The position numbers and the translations under genes were made by a program. The notes below the pieces were generated by a model. It worked only from the letters and a program-made list of their open reading frames with translations, was not told the origin of the DNA and did not search any database. 5,597 nt of DNA. Origin: Deltaproteobacteria bacterium. GTDB taxonomy: Bacteria > Desulfobacterota_B > Binatia > UBA9968. Of the stretch, positions 1-3,737 are shown in pieces. How positions within the stretch are numbered: the first letter of the stretch is position 1; the number at the start of each line of letters is the position of its first letter. The stretch is from assembly GCA_030620935.1 (NCBI GenBank), contig JAUXIP010000163.1:1-5597 (forward strand). The letters are read 5' to 3'.

Positions 1-23
1 AATAACAAAAACTTGAATTTGGC

Positions 24-158
24 CTATTTTGTCTTAGACAATAACTTCTCTAACGTGGGCTGGCCGAGATAGGTCTGACTTTGTGGAGTTTCCTTTACCT
101 TCTCGTACTTCTTGGCAGTATCACAAAAACGTACAGAAATACGGGCCTCAATAGTAGG
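24..158 (-). pseudogene. 3' remnant of an unidentified gene overlapping the end of trpG
   Basis: Seen: one minus-strand frame is open for 44 codons between an in-frame TAA at 159-161 and a TAG at 24-26. Its translation looks protein-like: basic and charged in the middle (AKKYEKVKETPQSQTYLG), ending in QPTLEKLLSKTK. It has no ATG, GTG or TTG codon before its last few residues, and its first codons overlap the trpG 3' end in another frame, so it cannot be an intact gene as it stands. Inference: it is the C-terminal stub of a gene truncated at or near the trpG stop, perhaps a transposase or integrase tail left by an insertion or rearrangement. I do not recognise the family. It could also be a chance open frame, since 44 codons is short. 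The rest of 1-147 shows no other feature. Confidence 0.3.
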
Positions 159-714
159 TTAGAAAATTTTTAAGCAGTGTTTTCCCCTCCTCCGCCAGAA
201 TGGACTCGGGGTGGAATTGTACACCCTCTATGGGATGGCTTCGGTGGCGCACCCCCATGATGATTTTGTCGGAGGTCCAGGCGCTGACGACAAGCTCAGG
301 GGGCAATCGGCTCGGATCGATGACGAGAGAATGATAGCGCATCCCGGAGAGAGGGTTTTTCAGCGATTGATAAATCGCCTGGGAGTCGTGAATAACGGGT
401 GACAACTTGCCGTGCATGATGTTGGGAGCGCGAACGATGGCCCCGCCGAAGGCCGCCCCGATGCACTGATGGCCCAGGCAGACGCCCAGGGTGGGTATCT
501 TCTCGCCAAAGCGGCGGATGACATCACAGGAGATCCCTGCCTCTTTTGGGGTACAAGGGCCGGGAGAGATGACGATCTTCTCCGGCCTGAGTTCCTCGAT
601 CTCCTCCAGGGCGATCTTGTCATTTCTGAAGACCCGCACTTCCACGCCTAATTCACCCAAGTAGTGAAAGAGATTGTAGGTGAAGGAGTCGTAATTATCG
701 ATCAGAAGAATCAT
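148..714 (-). CDS. trpG: Anthranilate synthase component II (glutamine amidotransferase)
   Basis: This is the cytosolic glutaminase subunit of anthranilate synthase. It hydrolyses glutamine and channels ammonia to TrpE, which makes anthranilate from chorismate. The 188-residue length is normal for a stand-alone TrpG. The class I amidotransferase fold is clear: LLIDNYDSFTYN at 3-14, the oxyanion PGPCTP at 51-56, the nucleophile Cys79 in GVCLGHQ, HGK at 101-103, and the His168/Glu170 pair in VQFHPES. The HGK plus MRYHSL signature fits the TrpG/PabA group. PabA activity in folate synthesis cannot be excluded, because many bacteria use one amphibolic subunit. Its place 61 bp behind trpE on the same strand makes TrpG the main role. 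The start ATG gives the canonical N terminus, but no Shine-Dalgarno sequence is visible just upstream. Expression should depend on the trp attenuator ahead of trpE. No trpD follows directly. Confidence 0.96.
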   Translation of the reverse strand: MILLIDNYDSFTYNLFHYLGELGVEVRVFRNDKIALEEIEELRPEKIVISPGPCTPKEAGISCDVIRRFGEKIPTLGVCLGHQCIGAAFGGAIVRAPNIMHGKLSPVIHDSQAIYQSLKNPLSGMRYHSLVIDPSRLPPELVVSAWTSDKIIMGVRHRSHPIEGVQFHPESILAEEGKTLLKNFLTYY

Positions 715-724
715 GACAGTTCAA

Positions 725-752
725 GTAAAAAGTAAAAGGTAAAAAGTAAAAA
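725..752. repeat. Four tandem heptamers in the trpE-trpG gap
   Basis: Four consecutive 7-bp units read GTAAAAA, GTAAAAG, GTAAAAA, GTAAAAA on the plus strand, filling about half of the 61-bp spacer between trpE and trpG. In the trp transcript this is a U-rich stretch (UUUUUAC units) just upstream of the trpG start. It has no dyad symmetry, so it is not a terminator. It is probably a slippage-prone microsatellite. Copy number may vary between strains and would change the trpE-trpG spacing without affecting reading frames. Confidence 0.8.
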
Positions 753-775
753 GTGGGGTTGGCTTAGCTTTTTCC

Positions 776-2275
776 TTATGTTCGCCTTGTTTTCTGTCTC
801 CAGGTTTCCGCCAATTCAATCGCCTTGAGCATGGCGCCGGCTTTATTCAACGTCTCCTGATATTCGTTCTCGGGGTCCGAGTCCGCCACAATTCCTGCAC
901 CTGCATGGATAAAAGCCTTCTTACCTTGCATGACAATCGTCCGAATGACGATGCAGGTATCCAAATTGCCGTTGAAGCTGAAATAACCGATGGCGCCGGC
1001 GTAGAGTCCTCGTTTTTCCGGTTCCAACTCGCTGATGATCTGCATGGCTCTGATCTTTGGGGCGCCGGAAACAGTCCCGGCGGGGAAAGAAGAGACAAAT
1101 AGGTCGAAGGGACTTTTCCCGGGGGCCATCTTTCCGCGGACGTTGGAAACGATGTGAATAACGTGAGAGTAACGCTCGATCGACATCAGCTCGTTGACCT
1201 CCACACTTCCGACTTCTGCTACTCGCCCGACATCGTTTCGACCGAGATCGACCAGCATGATATGCTCCGCCTTCTCCTTCGGATCGGCGAGGAGATCGGC
1301 TTCCAGTTCCATCTCTTCAGCGGGCGTGGAGCCTCGTCGGCGCGTGCCGGCGATCGGTCGAAGCTCGATGGTATCTCCGGTGAGGCGGACCATGGTCTCA
1401 GGCGAGGAGCCGATGACTCTGAGCCCTTCAAGCTCCAGGTAGAACATATAGGGTGAAGGATTGATGTATCTTAGCGCGCGGTAAATTTCGAAGGGGTCGG
1501 CTCGAGTCTCAGTTTCCAACCGCTGGCAAAGAACGACCTGGATAATATCGCCGGCTTCTATGTAATCCTTGGCCTTCTGAACCGCGGTCCGAAAGGCTTT
1601 CGGGCCCAGGTTGGAGCGGACTTTTTTCTTCCGACCTGCCGGGGTCAGATCTCTGGCCTCTACGCCTTTCGGTTTTTTCTGCAGCGATGAGACCAGCTTT
1701 TGGATTCTAGCCGTTGCTTGTCTGTACGCCGCTCTCAGGCTAGTCTTTCGGTTCAGCCTAACATTGTCGATGACTTTGATCGTATGTTTTAGGTTGTCGA
1801 AAGCGACCAGGGTCTGGACAAAGACAAAGAAAATCTCCGGCATCCCCAGCGGGTCCCTGTTGGTATTGGGGATATCGTGAAACTGCTCGACCGCGTCATA
1901 GGCGACGTACCCCAAGGCGCCGCCAAAGAAAGGCGGAATGCCTTCCACGGTGACAGGGTGGTATCCTTTCAGTATATTCTCCAGGACTCCCAGCGGGCTC
2001 TCGTCTGTCAGAGTTCTTCTTTTTCCTTCTTCTATGATCTCGACGTGATTCCCTCGAGATTTAAGGACAAGGTAGGGATGTGTGCCCAAGAAGGAATAAC
2101 GGGCCCAACGCTCGCTTCCCTCGACGCTTTCCAGAAGAAAAGAGTAACGGTCCCTCTCCAGCCGCTTGAAAAAGGAGAGAGGGGTCTCCAGGTCCATGAG
2201 GAGTTCCTGATAGACGGGAATCAGGTTCCCCTGCTTGGCAAGGCGAGTAAATTCTTTGAAGGACGGTTGAATCAT
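776..2275 (-). CDS. trpE: Anthranilate synthase component I
   Basis: This is the catalytic chorismate-binding subunit that makes anthranilate from chorismate and ammonia supplied by TrpG, the first committed step of tryptophan synthesis in the cytosol. At 499 residues it is full length. The N-terminal domain carries LLES at 47-50, the segment that in characterised TrpE proteins forms the Trp feedback-inhibition pocket. The C-terminal chorismate-binding domain (about 225-490) shows PIAGT at 307-311, HIMLVDLGRND at 338-348 with the conserved His338, ERYSH at 367-371, FPAGTVSGAPKIRA at 397-410 and GAGIVADSDPENEYQE at 459-474. PIAGT and the LLES region favour TrpE over PabB or isochorismate synthase. 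The ATG chosen gives the normal family N terminus (PSFKEF, IPVYQE). Only AAAAG lies before it, not a real Shine-Dalgarno. It begins 13 bases after the attenuator U-tract and is followed by trpG. Confidence 0.97.
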   Translation of the reverse strand: MIQPSFKEFTRLAKQGNLIPVYQELLMDLETPLSFFKRLERDRYSFLLESVEGSERWARYSFLGTHPYLVLKSRGNHVEIIEEGKRRTLTDESPLGVLENILKGYHPVTVEGIPPFFGGALGYVAYDAVEQFHDIPNTNRDPLGMPEIFFVFVQTLVAFDNLKHTIKVIDNVRLNRKTSLRAAYRQATARIQKLVSSLQKKPKGVEARDLTPAGRKKKVRSNLGPKAFRTAVQKAKDYIEAGDIIQVVLCQRLETETRADPFEIYRALRYINPSPYMFYLELEGLRVIGSSPETMVRLTGDTIELRPIAGTRRRGSTPAEEMELEADLLADPKEKAEHIMLVDLGRNDVGRVAEVGSVEVNELMSIERYSHVIHIVSNVRGKMAPGKSPFDLFVSSFPAGTVSGAPKIRAMQIISELEPEKRGLYAGAIGYFSFNGNLDTCIVIRTIVMQGKKAFIHAGAGIVADSDPENEYQETLNKAGAMLKAIELAETWRQKTRRT

Positions 2276-2288
2276 CTTTTACGAATAC

Positions 2289-2323
2289 AAAAAGGGCCAT
2301 AGGATTATCTGCCTATGGCCCTT
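2289..2323 (-). terminator. trp attenuator terminator (3:4 hairpin)
   Basis: On the minus strand AAGGGCCATAGG pairs perfectly over 12 bp with CCTATGGCCCTT around the 8-base loop CAGATAAT, and the descending arm runs into five T residues. This is a textbook intrinsic terminator, but it sits 13 bases before trpE and after the leader peptide gene, so it must act as a conditional terminator. Its ascending arm and loop (2309-2320) can instead pair with the antiterminator strand at 2357-2369. Confidence 0.92.
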
Positions 2324-2369
2324 CCTCTTCAATAGTAAAAAAAAACGACTGGAGTTAGCCACGGGGCAG
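2309..2369 (-). promoter_or_regulatory. trp antiterminator (2:3 pairing)
   Basis: In the leader RNA, CUGCC (2369-2365) pairs with GGCAG (2313-2309), and GUGGCU (2362-2357) pairs with GGCCAU (2320-2315) with four Watson-Crick and two G-U pairs. A small internal loop (CC opposite A) separates the two helices. The 3' strand uses the ascending arm and first loop bases of the terminator, so the two structures exclude each other. This is manual pairing; no folding energy was calculated. Confidence 0.7.
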
Positions 2370-2395
2370 ACGCCGGTTATCTCTCCAGCGCCACC
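2349..2395 (-). promoter_or_regulatory. trp leader 1:2 (protector/pause) hairpin
   Basis: The Trp codon run itself forms the 5' arm. GGCGCUGG (2392-2385) pairs with CCGGCGUC (2376-2369) around the loop AGAGAUAA, and GG (2395-2394) can add pairs to CC (2366-2365), consuming part of the antiterminator CUGCC. An alternative longer hairpin pairs CUGGAG (2388-2383) with CUCCAG (2354-2349), just before a run of nine U. Either would hold region 2 when no ribosome is stalled, leaving the terminator free to form. Which of the two dominates is not decided by eye. Confidence 0.6.
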
Positions 2396-2411
2396 AGACC
2401 AAGGCATTCAC
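2355..2411 (-). CDS. trpL: trp operon leader peptide (attenuator ORF)
   Basis: A short regulatory ORF of 18 codons, MNALVWWRWRDNRRLPRG, ending in TAA. Three Trp codons lie within four positions (2396-2385), in an ORF directly followed by an antiterminator/terminator pair and trpE. The peptide has no expected activity; its translation senses charged tRNA-Trp. I chose the GTG at 2411 because GGAG lies six bases upstream and the predicted transcript begins near 2433. An in-frame ATG at 2432 would give a 25-residue form (adding MSRLETN and reading the GTG as Val), but it coincides with the predicted transcription start and has no Shine-Dalgarno. The stop codon overlaps the last base of the antiterminator strand, so a ribosome that finishes the peptide would mask region 2 and favour termination. 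Leader peptides are poorly conserved outside the Trp run, so database matches may be absent. Confidence 0.87.
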   Translation of the reverse strand: MNALVWWRWRDNRRLPRG

Positions 2412-2417
2412 ATTTGT

Positions 2418-2421
2418 CTCC
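2418..2421 (-). promoter_or_regulatory. Shine-Dalgarno GGAG for trpL
   Basis: GGAG on the minus strand, six bases before the GTG at 2411. This site decides the leader peptide start in favour of GTG over the upstream ATG at 2432. Confidence 0.65.
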
Positions 2422-2440
2422 AGCCGACTCATTAAACAGT

Positions 2441-2469
2441 TTTTTATCCCATCGATCAGCAAGGGTCAA
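2441..2469 (-). promoter_or_regulatory. Sigma70-type promoter of the trp leader
   Basis: On the minus strand TTGACC (2469-2464, five of six consensus bases) and TAAAAA (2446-2441, four of six) are separated by 17 bp. The expected start is near 2432-2434, giving a short leader of about 20 bases before the GGAG-GTG start of trpL. No TrpR-like operator palindrome was recognised over it. Confidence 0.65.
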
Positions 2470-2535
2470 GAGACATCAGGCTCTACGTCAATAAGTGTGG
2501 TTCCTCGGGAGAAAACCTTCCGGCCTGAGAAAGAG

Positions 2536-2610
2536 GTTCAAATCGTTCAAAATAGTTCAACCCGTTCGATTCGTCAGAAAAAACTTTTGAACCCTTTGAA
2601 CGGCTTGAAC
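2536..2610. repeat. Inverted array of 9-bp-spaced GTTCAA / TTGAAC units
   Basis: Plus strand: GTTCAA occurs at 2536, 2545 and 2555, with a diverged GTTCGA at 2564. After a short A-rich gap TTGAAC occurs at 2587, 2596 and 2605. Units repeat every 9 bp (once 10), and the second set is the reverse complement of the first. The two sets can therefore pair as three aligned 6-bp blocks in a long imperfect hairpin. It lies between the trp promoter and the IclR gene. It could be an interspersed repeat or a multi-site operator; no protein can be assigned. Confidence 0.75.
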
Positions 2611-2689
2611 GGTTTATTCTGAGGAGCGGGCCCCCCTGCGCTTCTCTGGAGCACCACACTTTTCGAAATGGAGCGGGATGGTGGGCCGG

Positions 2690-2717
2690 TTGACAAGCTT
2701 CCTGTCCCTAAGATAAG
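2690..2717 (+). promoter_or_regulatory. Possible promoter for the IclR-family gene
   Basis: A perfect TTGACA (2690-2695) is followed after 16 bp by GATAAG (2712-2717, four of six -10 bases). A transcript would start near 2724 and carry about 220 bases, including the palindrome cluster, before the regulator's ATG. The -10 is weak and the spacing short, so this is tentative. Confidence 0.35.
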
Positions 2718-2752
2718 TTAAAACGCCTTTTTGATCCTGTCATTCTTATCCG

Positions 2753-2892
2753 CCTACGCAGAAGACCCCGGACGTGAGCCCGGGGATGAGTGCGTTGGAC
2801 GGACCCTCCGTAGCTCGAAGTGCGAAGGAGGGTGAGTTGCTTCGGCGGATTCCGCCGAAGAAATTAAAGATACCACAGGCGTAAGCCCGTGG
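2753..2892. repeat. Cluster of four palindromes (MITE-like element or structured leader)
   Basis: Four stem-loops follow one another. (1) ACGCA/TGCGT (2756-2760/2791-2795) encloses CCCCGG/CCGGGG (2766-2771/2780-2785), separated by a 5x5 purine-rich internal loop, with GTGA at the tip. (2) ACCCTCC/GGAGGGT (2803-2809/2827-2833). (3) CTTCGGCGG/CCGCCGAAG (2840-2848/2852-2860), nine perfect pairs around ATT. (4) CCAC-A-GGC/GCC-C-GTGG (2873-2880/2885-2892) with a GTAA tip. Stems 1 and 4 share a design: a GNRA-type loop, an A-C mismatch and a GCCC descending arm. None is followed by a T-tract. The arrangement recalls palindromic non-autonomous elements such as those related to IS200/IS605, but no transposase is present. 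A cis-acting RNA is the alternative. Confidence 0.55.
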
Positions 2893-2938
2893 AGCTTCAT
2901 CTTCCCCTGATGATCATGTGGGAAGACTTGTTTTCTAT

Positions 2939-2943
2939 GGAGG
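2939..2943 (+). promoter_or_regulatory. Shine-Dalgarno GGAGG for the IclR-family gene
   Basis: GGAGG lies four bases before the ATG at 2948 and seven before a GTG at 2951. It supports an internal start over the in-frame GTG at 2918, which has no such site. Confidence 0.75.
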
Positions 2944-2947
2944 CGGT

Positions 2948-3727
2948 ATGGTGCGGAGAGAAAAAAAGAACTACATTATCCAGTCGGTTTCCCATGCTCT
3001 TGATGTGTTGGAGCAGTTCTACGGCGGTGTGGAAGAGATCGGCGTTACAGAGTTAAGCAAGCGATTAAAGCTGCATAAAAACAACGTTTTTCGTCTTCTC
3101 GCCACCCTCGAAGCGCGGGGCTATATCGAGCAGAACAGGACAACGGAAAACTACCGCCTGGGTTTGAAATGTCTCCAGCTGGGTCAGACCTACGTGCAGC
3201 AAATGGGGCTGCTTAACCAGGCCAAATCCACGTTAGGAGATCTGGTCAGATCCGCCAAGGAGAGTTCGTTTGTGGCTGTGAGGAAAGGATCCGCAGTCAT
3301 TCCCCTGGACTTTTGTGAACCTCAGAGCGCCGTGCGCGTAGTCTCGCTATTAGGCTCGACTCTTCCCTTACACTGCACGGCTCCGGGCAAAGTTTTTTTG
3401 GCTTTTGATTCCAATGAAGGATTGAACCAGGTTCTTCCTGAAAACCTAGTTCGTTATACGGATAAAACGATTGTTGATCGCCGGCTCCTTCTTGAACAGG
3501 TAAAGAGGGTTGGTGAAGTCGGCTATGCTATGGAGCAAGGTGAATTTATGGATGAGGTCATCTCTGTTGCCGTGCCGGTCCATGATTATACCCGAACCCT
3601 GGTGGGCAGCCTGGTTATTACCGGGCCCGCGCATCGGTTGACCGACGAGAAGGTTGAAAAGGAAGTGGTTCCGCTCCTTCTCAAGGGAGGCAGTGAGCTA
3701 TCGAAGCGACTCGGTTATAACGGATAG
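2948..3727 (+). CDS. IclR-family transcriptional regulator
   Basis: A 259-residue DNA-binding regulator, normal length for IclR proteins. Residues about 11-75 form the winged helix-turn-helix: SVSHALDVLEQF, then VTELSKRLKLHKNNVFRLLATLE with the recognition helix around 42-55, then the wing (GYIEQN...NYRLG). From about 85 to 257 is the GAF-like effector domain, with the family signatures CTAPGKVFLA (143-152), GYAMEQGEF...ISVAVPV (192-211) and GSLVITGP (220-227). These proteins usually act as tetramers or dimers and often control catabolic pathways for aromatic or organic acids, frequently autoregulating. The ATG at 2948 is chosen for its GGAGG; an in-frame GTG at 2918 would add ten residues (MGRLVFYGGG) that do not look like family sequence. 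Its stop is 10 bp from that of the converging oxidoreductase gene. The ligand and targets cannot be inferred from the sequence. Confidence 0.93.
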   Translation: MVRREKKNYIIQSVSHALDVLEQFYGGVEEIGVTELSKRLKLHKNNVFRLLATLEARGYIEQNRTTENYRLGLKCLQLGQTYVQQMGLLNQAKSTLGDLVRSAKESSFVAVRKGSAVIPLDFCEPQSAVRVVSLLGSTLPLHCTAPGKVFLAFDSNEGLNQVLPENLVRYTDKTIVDRRLLLEQVKRVGEVGYAMEQGEFMDEVISVAVPVHDYTRTLVGSLVITGPAHRLTDEKVEKEVVPLLLKGGSELSKRLGYNG

Positions 3728-3737
3728 CGGCAAGCAG

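Larger units (their letters stand above)
2470..2947. other. Intergenic region between divergent trp leader and iclR-type gene
   Basis: No convincing protein gene is visible on either strand in these 478 bases. From left to right it contains an unremarkable stretch (2470-2535), the GTTCAA/TTGAAC inverted array, a stretch with an 8-bp direct repeat GGAGCGGG (2623-2630 and 2670-2677), a possible rightward promoter, and a cluster of four palindromes running almost to the regulator gene. It is long for a simple divergent promoter region and rich in palindromes, which suggests repeat insertion. Confidence 0.7.

Noticed and set aside
29..41. TTGTCT-T-AGACAA palindrome
   Set aside because: Six-base arms with a one-base centre inside the remnant frame; too short, and no promoter nearby to call an operator.
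1877..2302. 141-codon open frame on the plus strand over the trpE 5' end and attenuator
   Set aside because: Antisense to a clear trpE N terminus and runs through the terminator hairpin; a shadow of trpE codon structure.
2289..2433. T-box riboswitch or TRAP-type control of trpE
   Set aside because: No T-box consensus or specifier stem and no series of GAG/UAG triplets was seen; a Trp-rich leader ORF explains the region better.
2536..2610. CRISPR array
   Set aside because: Units are only 6 bp with 3-4 bp between them and invert halfway; there are no repeat-spacer lengths of CRISPR type.
2661..2668. TTTCGAAA palindrome as an IclR operator
   Set aside because: An 8-bp palindrome is easily met by chance, and it does not overlap the proposed promoter.
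2840..2860. Strong 9-bp hairpin as an intrinsic terminator
   Set aside because: No T-tract follows on either strand, so it is treated as part of the palindrome cluster.
2753..2892. Functional IS200/IS605 insertion sequence or TnpB guide RNA
   Set aside because: No tnpA or tnpB frame is present and the element ends cannot be defined; only a possible non-autonomous relative is supported.
2918..2947. GTG at 2918 as start of the IclR gene
   Set aside because: No Shine-Dalgarno before it, and the ten added residues are unlike family N termini; the ATG at 2948 has GGAGG.
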